DNA from: Arenicola marina | Taxonomy: Eukaryota; Annelida; Polychaeta; Arenicolidae | Assembly: GCA_964019135.1 (NCBI GenBank) | Contig: OZ025257.1 | Location: 23,792,352 to 23,856,351 of the forward strand | Direction of reading: 5' to 3' | DNA length: 64,000 nucleotides | In this document: positions 1-12,095 of the stretch, one piece after another | Numbering within the stretch: position 1 is the stretch's first letter | Layout: each line of letters begins with the position of its first letter | Made by a program: the position numbers and the translations under genes | The notes under the pieces: generated by a model | Seen by the model: only the letters and a program-made list of their open reading frames with translations | The model's database searches: none | Told to the model about the DNA's origin: nothing

Positions 1-337
1 GACACTGTTTACGACATGTACTACAGGATTGGTTCATATAGATGTGTAATAATCAAAAAGGAATTATCACATTTGATTGTGTATCTGTCCGTGCAGTTTT
101 TACTGCAAAGAGGGTAAAAACAGGGGTCCGAATGGCAGTGCAGGGGTATGCGTCGGGCGTGGTTGTTGTTAGGTGTGGTTGTTGCCAGGATCGGGGCAAC
201 TGCTTTCCTAGCGTTTTATTGGCTGATTTGAATGCCTGTCGTTAATCGTTCCACGTGCGTCTGTGGCCTTGAACTAACAATACGACTCGTCAAATGGCAT
301 AGCGTTATAGCATGCTGGTCGCAGTTATCGTTGTCAA
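1..337. other. Intergenic, nothing recognised
   Basis: I see no gene, RNA or clear repeat here. The open frames are short and have no recognisable protein character. Confidence 0.5.
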
Positions 338-660
338 CAGACCGTTAGCTCGTAACCATGTAGCTTCACAATGACGCGTAGTGTAGCACAGATCCCCTCC
401 CCCGGAGCCACAAACACAAAAGCAGGCAAGGAATCGTCAACTGCAAAAACCAATCATCATTTTTATGCTGTGTCCCACATCATAAAAATCACCATTTTTA
501 TGCTATGCCACACGTATCAGAGTGAAAAGACTTGGAGGGCTTTGGTCGGGGCAAGACAGAGTTGCGTGACTCCTCGGAACAACAAGCAGACGGGAATGCG
601 TGGCGGTGTATTGTATGCTTACCAGGAGAGCCGTGTTACAATGGTAATGGGGACGAGTTA
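338..660. repeat. Diverged duplicate, copy 1 (partner 4,088-4,372)
   Basis: Shared anchors with 4,088-4,372 occur in the same order: an 'acagaccgt.agctcgt' start, 'gtgtagcacagatcc' against 'gtgtggcacagatcc', 'ggcaaggccgagttatgtga'-like sequence, and 'gtttacaatggtaatg'. The copies differ by many substitutions and small indels, so this is an old local duplication. No reading frame is conserved between them. Confidence 0.65.
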
Positions 661-739
661 CATAGATTCGGTCACAGAATGAGAGCACAAAGGTAGATAC
701 CGTCGTCCACCGATATCAAGCACCGAGTAACCTAATGGC

Positions 740-870
740 AGAGAGAAAGAGAATGAGAGGTGGAGAGAGAGAGGGAGGCAGACAGAGAGAGAGAGGCAGG
801 CAGACAGAGAGAGAGAGAGAGATGGCGAGAGAGAAAGATAAAGAGAGAGGGAGGAAAGAGAGAGGGATGC
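740..870. repeat. GA-rich microsatellite
   Basis: Irregular (GA)n/(AGAC)n purine tract. It produces a spurious Arg/Glu-rich reading frame. A shorter related GA-rich tract lies at 6,560-6,655, at the equivalent place in the partner duplicate. Confidence 0.85.
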
Positions 871-879
871 AGACCAGCT

Positions 880-2260
880 GACTCAGGTGAAGTGCCCGAC
901 TGTGTTGCAGTCCTTACGTCTACATTGAATACTGTAGGTCAAGGTTGGATTCTATCAAATCCCCCATTTTCTGTGCAGGACGAAGCAGGCTGAATCCTAT
1001 GACAAACATGCTTGTCATTCCTCATCTTGGCAGAATGACTAGCCCTTGCAGACACCGCATTTTAAGTAGCCAGCCGGTTCGGTGGGTGGCATGTATCAAC
1101 CTCGGTACATAGTGACCGAGAAGATCCAGCTATCGATATTACAGAACGTGGGGACCAAGAATCATAAAGAGCGCGTTCGATTTACATGAAGCCAAACCAA
1201 TTTACCATGCTGACTGTTCGCCAGGAGAAGAACCGAAACCGGTTTGCTCGCAACCGTGAAACTATCAAGAGAGCTGGTTTGACGGTTTCGGTTCCGCGGA
1301 ACCCTCGGTTCAATGAACACATACACCGTAATTAATTATAAATGTAGTGAATTGAGACTTCTGGACCAAAGTATGAAACCGGTTTCAAAAATGGTTTCGG
1401 CTTTCTGTCAGTTTCCGGTAAATCGAACACGCCCAAAGTTACCCCACCCCTCCGCGCCCCTGATTCAAAGCACGCCCTCCAAGCTCCGAGACAAACCGCC
1501 TATGTCAAAGCCACCGATCTACTACACAAGTTTCCACTCTTCACACCCCGTCCTCGCTTGCCCTTTCAAGCCGTTACCTCTGTGTATTATCATGTCTCGG
1601 TTGTGATTCATGCCAGGCTGCATTCTCTGCCTTCGACTCACTCCGCTAGAGCTCTATTATATCTCTGTTGTCGCCTACGTTCTCAATGCATTTTCACAAT
1701 CTCTCGCCAGGGCGGCGCTGCGCAAGTCAATAGGAAAAATGCGTCGCGCATTTCTACAAATTAGTGCTGGGACCCAGCCTAAGCCTAATAACACATGAAA
1801 TCAGATGATGAAAAGAAAGGGTTCTGTCACAATGATAACTTTTTCAAAAGAGTACACGTTTTTTGCTGTATTAAATACACAAAGCTCGTTACTTTTATGT
1901 TTTATCCTTGAAAATTATAATGTTTTGACAATTTTTCAAGAATCTTGAAATTTGCCCCCTGGCCGAAAGCAGCGGTAAATGCTAGCTTGCGTAGCGCCAC
2001 CGTGTGGGGAGCTTGCTTAGCCAGGCTGGTGATACGCCCGGGTGGCGTCAGATAGGAGGCGGCGCGATTGGCCCCGGCCAACCCTACCGTGGGTCAAGGT
2101 CGCAGTAAATCCATCGTCGTCACTTCCTCCACAAAGCATCACAAATCAGCTCTCCAAATAGGCCAAGAATCGATGACAGTGGACGGGGGTTTCACCCTCA
2201 CACGTCGGAAGTGGATTTTTTTTACATTTACAGCCAACCCAAATCCGGACCTCCCCGCCA
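880..2260. repeat. Diverged ~1.4-kb duplicate, copy 1 (partner 6,545-7,350)
   Basis: Blocks at 893-1,150, 1,430-1,640 and 2,080-2,215 each have a diverged match, in the same order, at 6,669-6,860, 6,900-7,130 and 7,220-7,350. Examples are 'cctatgacaaacatg', 'gagacaaaccgcc', 'gattcatgccaggctg' and 'ggccaagaatcgatg'. The order shows a single ancestral segment duplicated about 5.5 kb apart. No gene is supported. Confidence 0.7.
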
Positions 2261-2879
2261 TCAACACTATGACTACTTTTAACTGTGCGTGGCATATGTA
2301 GATATCCTAAATACGCGAACCATTGTGGCTGTTTAAACTTTTCATTAATGGTAAAATCAAAGTTTATGATATGAAGTTCTGATTAGAAAAGTGTATGAAT
2401 GAGCGCCATTACTGCTCATTCAGAAGCTACGCAATAGATAATTGAGTTAAGACTGCGTATACATACTAATACTATAAATTGGGCTATTGATTTATTATTG
2501 ATTGATGAACGATTAATTGGAGCAAAGATTATTATAATAATATTAAAATTAAGACAAAGACACGTGACTGCATACCATGTGATTATTTAACAAATACTCT
2601 ACGCGAACAAATACTATGTATCAGTAATTTACGCATGGTAACGCTTAGATAATGTTGCCTTCATAGGACCGAATCTTTCGTGTTTAATATTTTATACGAT
2701 CTGGGAATGGTGAATCAAAACTTCGAGAAATGCATCACAGGGCGTCAATGCCCCCCCCCCCCCCCCCCACTACATACACACACACTCCAAATTGTACTCC
2801 CCCCTGCCAACCCTCAAGGGAGATGCCGGGAGGGCGAGTGCGCAATTGGTGCATTAAATGGGTTTAACTATCGACAGGA
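2261..2879. other. AT-rich intergenic with a C homopolymer
   Basis: Nothing gene-like is visible. A run of 18 C residues lies at 2,751-2,768, followed by a short (CA)n stretch. Confidence 0.55.
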
Positions 2880-3080
2880 GGCAGAACTTCCATACAACAC
2901 AATAACACGCACACGTAAACAAAACTAGCCAAATGGATGAGGTGCGGCAAGGCTATTTGACATTTTAGGACCATCGCACCGGATTCCGGGAAGGCTATCC
3001 ATCTATTAAGGTGCTACTCTCCGTCAGTCTAACGGGGTTAGTTTTTGGTGCCACGTGGTTGGTGGCTTTGTAATATGAGG
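2880..3080. repeat. Diverged duplicate (partner 9,780-9,990)
   Basis: Matches 9,780-9,990 through 'aacacgcacacg', 'gatggataaggtg'-like sequence, a 'tatttgacat' segment and 'tatccatc.gttaagg'. No conserved reading frame. Confidence 0.55.
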
Positions 3081-4087
3081 TGAGGGCGGGGGAGGGGCGA
3101 TAGAAAATGCCATTCCTCATCCTTCATATGCATCCCTTGTTGGGTGATAGCAAACACCTTGATGCCAAGGTTTGTAAGCATCTATCCTCGTTCAGGTGGC
3201 CTATTGCCGATGCAAAACTATGTTTCCGTGTTAAGCAAACATAAATGTAAATTCTATGGAGCTGAGTGCGTAGCTGGAAAGCTGTAAAAGAACAGCCTAA
3301 TTGCAAAGGGTTAATGGATTTGTTACGCTGCCTGAAAAGGCAATACGATTCAACCCATTCTTGCTACAATGGCTACTTCAATTTATCATAATGACCTTGG
3401 AACGCACACATTTAGAAATTTTTAAATTTGGCGAGCGTCGAGATAAATTATTGCACCATAGACTCCAGCAGCCACAGCCGTTACAACGCAACAATAGAAA
3501 AAATTCCATTTACACACGATTTGTCGGCCTTCCATTTGATACAAGGAGAGTGGTGTAGTAACAACAATAAAACGGATATATCTATCGATTTGTTTCCAGC
3601 CGGTTTGTTTCTCTCGACTCTGGTCATTAAAGCTAGTTTTTACACTAAGTGTCTGTACCTTCCCGGACAAATTTTCGCTGCCAAAGCTATAAACACGCGG
3701 TAGCCTGTCCGCATTCAGGGGTCGGGAAGGGGGTTACAGTGTACAGTGTCAATTTTTCAAAATGCTCAGTGTCGAATGTCGTTTTTGCTCAAAAATCGGT
3801 GTCGATGTCGCATTTTCAGATTTTCAGTGTCGGAATTTGGGGGTCAATGTCGAATGTCGACCTTTAAAATATGCCTCTGTTGCGTGTCGTCATTTATCCC
3901 TTCCAGACCCCTACATTTGGAAATGGTAGTACAGTATTATGCGTTGGGCAGACTCCCTTTGATAACTTTGTATGGGTGTTACAAGAAACTGGAGTACCGC
4001 TTTACTAGATTTTGAATGACTGAGATAAAGGCTTGTCGTTAACATCTCACCACCCCCAGCCCCCTTGTTGTTCACAGGGACAGCTCC
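3081..4087. other. Intergenic; short GTCG-motif cluster
   Basis: No gene is recognised. Between 3,740 and 3,870 the motif 'cagtgtcgaatgtcg' and variants recur irregularly between T-rich spacers, which looks like a degenerate short tandem repeat. Confidence 0.5.
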
Positions 4088-4372
4088 CAACAGACCGTGA
4101 GCTCGTCACCAATCAGCGGAGTAGTTACATGAAGTGTGGCACAGATCCACGCTAGAGAGCACGAAACGCGAAAACAGGGCAGCAGAAATCCACAAACCGT
4201 GAAAACCAAAGTACCCTTTTTTTATTAATGTGTCAGCAAGTGTGTCGGGATAAAATGATTTGTAGGGCGTGGGCAGGGCAAGGCCGAGTTATGTGATTTC
4301 TCGGAGAGAAATATAGCCAGAATGGCGTGACAGTGCAGCAGAGGCCGCGTTTACAATGGTAATGAGGACAGA
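4088..4372. repeat. Diverged duplicate, copy 2 (partner 338-660)
   Basis: Second copy of the segment at 338-660; the shared anchors are described there. Confidence 0.65.
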
Positions 4373-4519
4373 GGGGAGGAAAACAGAGGAAATTGCAAAA
4401 TGAAGGCGAACCCCATCGGGAGACATGCCAGGGCGTTCCTGCTGCTGAACATCCAAGTAAGGTGAAGGACAAATAGTGTGGGCCACCACAGTAAATAGAT
4501 AACAAAACAACAATTTGAG

Positions 4520-4680
4520 CTGGTCACAATCAGACTGGAAGTGTGTGTAGCTAGATGAAACGAAGGTATCGTGACTGGGCGACTGTTTGACATGACATTG
4601 CAGTCCATAATCTGATGTATTCTATATATGGGTGGTCCTGCTCTGACCACAACAGCCATGATGCCAGACTTGCTGTACGT
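4520..4680. repeat. Local duplicate (partner 5,700-5,865)
   Basis: 'cacaatcagactggaagtgt' is echoed at 5,708 as 'cacagtcagactgcgagtgt'. Matching 'gtagctagatgaa/gtagatgaatg' and 'gcagtc' segments follow. Confidence 0.6.
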
Positions 4681-4689
4681 TCCCATGTC

Positions 4690-5690
4690 ACTGATGGGAG
4701 CTCACTAAGGCGGATGAACATAGGACAAATTATAAAGTCATTTTAGTAATGTAGAAAGCGAACATTTTCCGGAAAGAGCATTAATGTGTTGGTGTATTTT
4801 GAACAAAATTAACATAGGACAAACCTTTTGTTTTTCTCGCGTGGGAATGGGAATTGCATAACAATTGTATTCTGCTTGTGTACCTCGTCATACAATGTGG
4901 ATATGTCACGCCTCTGAATACAAAACACAAGTATTTGTTGGTCTTTGACTAATCGTTGGTTAAATAAAAAAAATGAAATTTTAACATTTTAGCAAAATTC
5001 ATGATAGGCACTCTGGGCACGACCAGCATGAACATTGTCGAATTGGATGCAATCACATTGGCATTCGAATGATCGACATTGACCATAATAACTTTCATGT
5101 AGAGTTCGACACCTAAATCGCAAGATCATAAAGGCCATACTACTAAGGTATTCTAGGCACACTCACCAAAAAGGCAGGAACGGGGGTTTAGGTGAAATAT
5201 GAAACCAGCATTTTTAATTTGAACGGAATTTCTGGGCTACAATAACATCCCAGTGAAGATCTACTTAATGAGTAAAAACTTTTACCCTTCAGACCCTCCT
5301 GTTCGAAAACAGGTGGCATACGATTCTTATAATCTAGTCCCCTGTTTTGGGTAGATATAAAATGCAAATTTGCTTGAGAGAGTAAATCGTATTCCTATCA
5401 CTTCGCTGCACTAAGTGGTAAAACTAATTGTAAATACATGTGAAGTGCCAACAAGCGCGCATCTATACAATCTTGAAGAGAGGGAATTAATTCGAGTAAT
5501 TTTAGGCAAGCCTGCTGACATTGAAGCCACTTCAGAGCAGCTTAGTCTTTTAACTAATATATGTGCCAACGCTTGGCAAAGCATACGACAAAATGTTAAC
5601 ATGTTACTGACGATGAAATTTGATTTGTGACCAATTGTGTAATCGGATTAGGGGCTTGGCGGGTGCACTCAGAGCTGATCCCGCAGTCTG
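4690..5690. other. AT-rich intergenic, no supported gene
   Basis: A 71-codon stop-to-stop frame at 5,415-5,630 begins at GTG directly after a stop codon. Its translation has an ordinary amino-acid mix, but I recognise no family and see no splice or start context, so I do not call it a gene. Confidence 0.5.
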
Positions 5691-5699
5691 AGAACAAGT

Positions 5700-5865
5700 G
5701 TTTTGATCACAGTCAGACTGCGAGTGTGTGTAGATGAATGCAAACAACGTAGCGATGGGTGACCGTTTAGAGAACTGTCATGACTTCTGAATGGTCAGCT
5801 GGTATGGCAGTCTGCGTGGTATCATAATAACCAGCACAGGAATGAAAGACTTTTGCTTAAAGTTC
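5700..5865. repeat. Local duplicate (partner 4,520-4,680)
   Basis: Second copy of the segment at 4,520-4,680. Confidence 0.6.
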
Positions 5866-5869
5866 ACAA

Positions 5870-6540
5870 TAGGCAATGCGAACTTGAAGACCATGCAGAA
5901 TCGTGTGTAAAAATATATATTTGTACTTAGATATTTGGTTACAGCGCTAAGGCGCTAAGCCTGGAAAGAAGTTTCTTTGCACACGTGACATGGATACAAT
6001 CCTTCCAATACTGGCTGCTATTTAGATTGCTGAACTGACCTTCCATTGTGCTGTTATTTGTAGTTATTCGTTAACTGTGGTTGTTATTAAGATAAGACCA
6101 TCCGAAATTATTTAATCCCGAATGAAGAGGTTCAAACGTTTTTTTTCTGTTTTTTTTTCATGTGTTTTCAACAACTCGATGAGACCCCCTTGGATTTAGT
6201 ATAGTGTTCGATGCAATGTTCTAAAGTTTAACCTGCTTTGCTAGCGTTGCATCTATTGTCTTTTTTAATATCATATCAAGCTGTTTGCGGACGTTTCACT
6301 TCAAAGAACATATGGGTGAGGCGTACGAGCCGGGCTAACCTCAGCTATCCCCTGCCACCAGGTACACACGAGGTAAAGACGCTGCAATGACATCTCGTTA
6401 TTGAGAGGACGCTCGATCAGCAATATCACGAGTGGACCCTTTACAAAAAATGATGTAGAAGGAAATGAGGATACGTTGCATGGCATGGCAAATGGGTATT
6501 ATGTGCATTTATTTGCAGATAGAGAGCAGCATGGTGGATA
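5870..6540. other. Intergenic, nothing recognised
   Basis: AT-rich, with short T homopolymers near 6,140. No supported feature. Confidence 0.5.
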
Positions 6541-6544
6541 CTGC

Positions 6545-7350
6545 CCCTAGCAACTCGATACCAGAGAGAGACAGACAGAAAGAGGGTGGACAGGGGTGGG
6601 GCGAAGAAGACGTAGGGGAGAGAGGGAGAGTGAGAAAGAGACAGATAGAGACTCAGATTGAGTTCACCGGTAACAGGACGTCTGGTTCAGGTTGAATTCC
6701 CTGTAATCCCCCATTCTTAGCGAGGGATGGCAAAGGCTGACTCCTATGACAACCATGTCACTTTCTCATCCCTCGCATTGACAGAATGGCCAGTCGGGAC
6801 ACGCCTCCCAGGTAACCCACCCGTTTGATAGTGAAGATCCGGGCATCGATATGTCATCTCAGACTGGAGGGACCGACAGAGAAAAGGAAATTCACTTCCG
6901 CGGATTTAAAGCCCGCCCTCGAAGACTCGAGACAAACAGCCGATGTCATGCCATGCACCGAATCCACAAGCCCTTCCTCTCTACCAACCTTCGTAGCTCT
7001 GCGCCCCCCCCCCGCCCCTCCCCTCCCTCAGGCCCGAGTCTTTATCCGTGGACCGTCGGTTGTATCCCTGTGGGTCCCGTGGGCCGGAAATACATGGGAG
7101 GCTAGGATTCATGCCAGGCTGGGGACACGGCGGCGTAGCAAGCTCACATAGGCGGCAGCACCAAACAACTCAACCCTGCGACCCTGCGACTGCCTCCCAA
7201 ATATTTAATTCACAGAGACCAACGTCGCAGTAAGGCCATGGTTTTCCTTTCCTTCGCAGAACATCACACCTCAGCCCTCCCAATGGGCCAAGAATTGATG
7301 GTCTTGCTGGAGGCGGCGGGAAAACCACCCTCACACACCGGGAATTGGGC
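6545..7350. repeat. Diverged duplicate, copy 2 (partner 880-2,260)
   Basis: Condensed second copy of the 880-2,260 segment, in the same block order but with shorter spacers. Includes a GA-rich tract (6,560-6,655) and a C/CCT-rich tract near 7,000-7,030. Confidence 0.7.
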
Positions 7351-8620
7351 ACCCAAACCAAAAACCAATCATCGCTTATCACCCCCAAATGGCCCCTCCG
7401 CAGCTCCAGTGCGTAAACTGTGGACTCTTAACACAGTTAGACGCTCAATCGACCAACTGTGGACCCACAACAACAGACGTATTCATCCACGCCTCCTATT
7501 CATCCCCCACGCCAATCTAAAGCGACTCGATCTTCTGCTTAAGGTATCACACCACCGATATGTAATGTATTGAATGTTAACAGATGATGTTTAGCGCAGC
7601 CCAGCGCATGTTGCGCATGTGTAGTAGAACGGAAAATAGAACTTGAATGAGCCAGCAAAAAGGCCGGTTGTTTGTCTTGGTTTAATCCGAAATCATTAGT
7701 GTTCAATCCCTCACTGCGAAGTGGAATGATATATTATACGATCAGTAACTGTAACCCCTGTAACTCAGGGCAAATAGAAACTGAGGAGCAATTTCTGTTT
7801 AAATGTAAATGAAAAAAGTATACCTGAAACATATTTTGACCGGGGACAGTATTGTAGTTAAACTACTAATTAGTCAATCAATAATTATTCTATGGGACAT
7901 TAGTAATATAATATTTTGGCTGAGCAAAAGAGTAAAATGTTGTTATACGTTTAAGGATCACAACCAGGATACTGTGGTGACATGTTTACAGCAATAAGTA
8001 ATAAATTATATACTATTGCATTTATGAACGTTCTGATGAATAAAAATATGCATATCCCCGTCAATGGTTAACCCCAGTATCCTACCGTTGAAGCCAAAGG
8101 GGCAAACTCGGGATTTCGAGTTCTATCAGCGATCAAACGGTTCCTAAACCCCAAGAGATACCGGCTTCCCATCTTCTGCACACTGACATGGGTCACACGA
8201 GTAACAAAGCCCAGCCCACCTAATCATATTGCCGTCATCAACGAAAACAATCTTTGTAATAACTGGTGCATGACAATTTCAATTGCAATTGACAATTACA
8301 CTATATTGAACCCACATTCCTACGATCAACGGTCCGACGCCACACCGGGCGGGCTAACTGGAAGCACTTTCCATTGAAACGTGAAACTCCTTATCACTTA
8401 AGATGCTGATATTTGATATACCCTTCACCCCTTTCCCCTCATTCTCCCCATCTTCCCGCGTTATTCATTTGCTTCTCTCGTCTTCTCAAACCTTGTTCCA
8501 TTGCTACTCTCCCTCTTGCCTACCTACCTCCCCACACCATCCTCATTTTGCCCTTTCCTCATTAACTCCTTCCGGAGACCATGACCAGGCCGGAATTGAC
8601 CAGGCAAAGTACACTGTTCG
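7351..8620. other. Intergenic, nothing recognised
   Basis: No gene, RNA or repeat array that I can support. It is AT-rich from 7,680 to 8,060 and pyrimidine-rich on the plus strand from 8,425 to 8,570. Confidence 0.5.
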
Positions 8621-8624
8621 CTGA

Positions 8625-8800
8625 TATGGTCATCAGGTGTATTTCCTGTGGCCTGCCTATTGCTTTCAGGGGAACAATGCATCTTTGGACTGACCTACTC
8701 ATCAAACATCTCAGAAGTCGCGTTTTTAACCATCATTAGTGGAATGAAGCATACAGTATTCCGCTTCAAAAGCGACATGCCGCAATATAAAGTGCAGAGG
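8625..8800. repeat. Block B, outlying copy
   Basis: Contains the block-B anchors 'ggggaacaatgcatctttgg' and 'attccgcttcaaaagcgaca'. These recur at 13,060-13,180, 21,165-21,275 and 25,100-25,190. The overlapping 131-codon frame (8,648-9,043) is not preserved in the other copies, so I do not treat it as coding. Confidence 0.65.
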
Positions 8801-9779
8801 CAGCAGCTAGTCCACGGTGACTACATTCAGTGCAACTCAATCCCAACCACACATCATAACACGTTTTACAAGCTTATTTTTATGGTCGAAGTACAAACAT
8901 CAAAGACGACGCCAGTAATTTATTCAGTCCGAGTTGTAGCTAATGTTTGCTGTCAGAGTCCGGCAATAAACAAAGCACAAGAAAGACATTGCCTTTCAGG
9001 TAAACAATTATTGCAGCAGAACCCGCAAAATTATTTTTTTTGAAATTAAAAGAACAATAAATTTTATTCAGAAAATAAGGAAAATGCTCTTAGCAATGGG
9101 AATCTAACACATTAGCATTCAGCTGGTGATTTTGCTTGTCCGTGTAGCTGTGTAGTGCAGTTGTTACGTTTTACTCTAGCGGTAGAGCGTATTGCGAACC
9201 AATTCATTTCGACCTAATGTTAGTATTTATGGGTGTAACTTGCTGAACTCGCTCTCGCTGTGGCCGATGCAGTCATGCAATCAACATTGTAGCATTTACG
9301 GACGCCATCCTCCTTCGAGAGTCTCGTATTATCGTTGGTCGCTCACCCCCATACCCTGCCGCCCCCCCCCCCTCCTCTTTAACGTTAACATGAATATACT
9401 GTCTCGAGTGTCGTATTGTCGTTGGCTGTTCACACCCACATTACATACTCCCGCTCTTTAACGCTATCATGACTAATGTGCAAATGGTCCGGGTATAAAG
9501 TCCTGTGGAGAGTAATCTATACTCATCTCAGTAATACTGGGCTATATATAAGAACCGCTCGTAGAGGCTGGAACAAACATGTATTGTAGAAAACCAAAAT
9601 CGAGACAAGAGCTACAAGTTGTCTACATTTACAGGTATTTGGACCTGGGATTCAATAATGATGCGTCTTTGCTAATCTATCCCTCGGTTTGATAAGCGTC
9701 GAGAGTAAATGATGGACTGTTGAACACGCGTGGCCCAAGCCCAACTACTGACAAAGGGCAGCACGTCATCAGGCCACCA
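8801..9779. other. Intergenic, no supported gene
   Basis: A short local repeat, 'gagagtctcgtattatcgttgg' at ~9,318 and 'gagtgtcgtattgtcgttgg' at ~9,406, is the only structure noted. Each is followed by a C-rich stretch and 'tttaacg'. Confidence 0.5.
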
Positions 9780-9990
9780 TTTATGGCCACTTCCACGCAA
9801 CACACACAACACGCACACGCCGACAAAACCAGGGAGATGGATAAGGTGCCTCGATGTTTATTTGACATGGACCATGGCATCGGGTCCTGCTTGGGGACCC
9901 CACCGACCGCTGCTCAACGCTCGATCACCACCGGTCTCTGGGACGGTTATCCATCCGTTAAGGAGTTACCCTGTCGGGGCCAACTGGCTG
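9780..9990. repeat. Diverged duplicate (partner 2,880-3,080)
   Basis: Second copy of the 2,880-3,080 segment. Confidence 0.55.
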
Positions 9991-10185
9991 ACAGACGTTG
10001 GTCTACGTGCGTCGACGTTGAAGGCAGCGGTGGAGGCAAAAGAAATGCCCAGGCCTGCCCCGTAAGATAAGTCCTGATAAAGTATAGCCATTCTAAGCAG
10101 AAACATATCTTTGTAGGCAAACATGATCGATAGCTGATCAGTCATCTCACCTCCTATGTTTAATGCGAGAAGATTATATTTGAGA

Positions 10186-11160
10186 GCCTACTCTGGGTTG
10201 ACAAGGTCAAAACTGTCCTCGGGCGGAACGTGCCGGGGTCTGTCGTGAGACAGGTTGGCCCTGGTCTGTCGCCTCCAACAGAGTACCTGTTTAGCGGTAT
10301 GAAGGAACGGCCGCAGGAGTGCAGGTTCCCGAGAGTGAGGCTTAGTATATCTGTATACATCAGTCCCATGGGTGCTGTGGATCATCTGGTGTCACTCACT
10401 GAAGCTGGCTTGGTGACTGGTCTGATGGGGCTCATTGAGTCTTTGATTGGAGTTCATTCACCCCAGAGTGGGTTGATTGACGCTAGGGGTGAGGGGACTA
10501 GGGACGCTAGGGACCGCGGCTTGGATCAGTGATGTGAAAAGATTTTATATTAACCAGATGACCTGTAACAAAAATGACCGTTTGATTTATTTAGTTTGTT
10601 TGTTTGAGCGGGGGAGGGGGAGGGGGAGTATGAACAGCGACTCGATTTACATGATAATCAGTCCTGGCGTTCTCAAATGTGGAACTCAGGACAACGGGGT
10701 TGCGGTGGTGACAGCGCTCGGATTGGTAAGCGATATCCATGAAGCCAGCCTCATCAGTATGACCTTGGAACCTGATGGCAAAGGTGCGGCTCGACGGGAT
10801 ATGGCGATAGGACGTGGAGAGGTTGGAGAAGCTCCGACGGTGTGGTGGTGGGGTGGGTGAAGGGAGTCGAGAAGCTACCACGGGGTGTGTGTGGGAGAGA
10901 TGGGGTAGGGGTGGAGGATGGATGGGGTGTAGACACTACGACGGGGTAAGTCATGGCTGCCGTGACCTCTGCCGTCACCCCAGGCCACCCGATCACGTCA
11001 CACAGCTATTGCGGACCATTGCTGCGTGTGTAGCCGGCCGATGGGGGCTTAGCGGGAGGTGGTGACACCAGATTGGCCCGTCTAGTCTAGGGCGCCGTTA
11101 GATATTCCTGGGTAACCGGGGTTGGTTTGGGTACTAGCCGCTCGTCTTCTGGTGGAATGG
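10186..11160. repeat. Tandem unit copy 1 start: block A
   Basis: Block A recurs at 19,563-20,480 and 32,080-33,180, with a remnant at 24,770-24,960. Conserved stretches are 'ccctggtctgtcgcctccaa', 'tctgtatacatcagtcccat', 'ggggctcattgagt', 'ggttgcggtggtgacagcgc' and 'cgacggggtaagtcat'. The first half (about 10,330-10,450) keeps one open frame in all three long copies, with many synonymous differences. The second half shows no codon-position bias. I recognise no protein family. Confidence 0.8.
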
Positions 11161-11219
11161 CCTCTTACAGGCGTGATATTGTCTAACGCGAAGGTACTCT
11201 ATTGCCACAGATTACGAAT

Positions 11220-12095
11220 ATCACTACAACAGAGTAACTAAATGTTAAAAGAATAACGCACTGTTTGACCCGATCGTACAACAGCTCAGAAATCGTTGAA
11301 ATCGTCCGTCGGAGCCAAAACACAATGTAAGAGGGTATTAATTCCAATGTGAAATGTGATGCAATGTCGCCATCTAACGGCTGTTTTGGCAATCAACACT
11401 CACTCTCGGGTAGAAGGAGATGAACCAGTGTGTGTACGGTAGAGCGGCCGCTTATCTCACCAAGTCCCCTCCACTCAACGCGTATCTCACATGGCTGTTT
11501 GTCCTTATCCCTTTACGCTTATTACTAACGTTTACCAGCCCCTTACCCATTCCTTTTTGTGTCACGCCGAGCCTGTCACATTATTTGTGTTCAGTCAGCC
11601 GAGGGAATGGACCTCAGAGAATGACAAATACAAGGGCCAGCCGCTTACATCACGGCCCCAGTCTGTCACATCCGAGCGCAATATGTTAATCATATTTTGA
11701 TTGCTTCTGGTTTTAAGAGTCGTGGAGTTGAGCCAGCAGTTTAAAAAAAAATCCCACAAGACGCTGACATCGCTGCGATAGGCGAGGGCCCAGTATCACG
11801 TTACAATGGGAGGTTAATTTACACCAGTAAAGGCGGCAAGATCCACAGATAGGGGCAAGTTGCATCTCGGGGGCATAACAATATATAACAGGACATGTGT
11901 TCATACAAAACATGTGGGTCACCACACGGCTCAGAGGGTAGCCTGTTTGGTCCCTTGCTTCCGTGTTTCTTGCTCTCCAGTGTGGATCTGTGTCACACCT
12001 CACGTCACTAATCCGCTGCTGGGTTACGGGCTAACGGTCTGTTGGGATCAATCACTGCGACCGGCATGCTACAAGGCTGTAGTATTGGACGGGTA
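11220..12095. repeat. Block I, copy in tandem unit 1
   Basis: Matches 33,840-34,850 and the starts of the units at 39,781 and 45,566. Anchors include 'ctgtttgacccgatcgta', 'cacgccgagcctgtcaca', 'gacatcgctgcgataggc' and 'tctcgggggcataacaatat'. It ends in a tRNA-like stretch ('ggctcagagggtagcctg' at ~11,929), the equivalent of the SINE-like copies at 34.8, 40.4 and 46.1 kb. Confidence 0.7.

Noticed and set aside
760-993. Arg/Glu-rich frame
   Set aside because: Translation of a GA microsatellite.
5415-5630. 71-codon frame with ordinary composition
   Set aside because: Starts with GTG directly after a stop, no recognisable family and no splice context; within chance expectation for this AT content.
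8648-9043. 131-codon frame over block B
   Set aside because: Block B copies at 13.0, 21.1 and 25.1 kb contain stops or shifts in this frame, so it is not conserved as protein.
10591-10996. Minus-strand Pro/Ser/Thr-rich frames in block A, similar among copies
   Set aside because: Similarity follows nucleotide conservation in all frames; substitutions at 10,690-10,800 show no codon-position bias.
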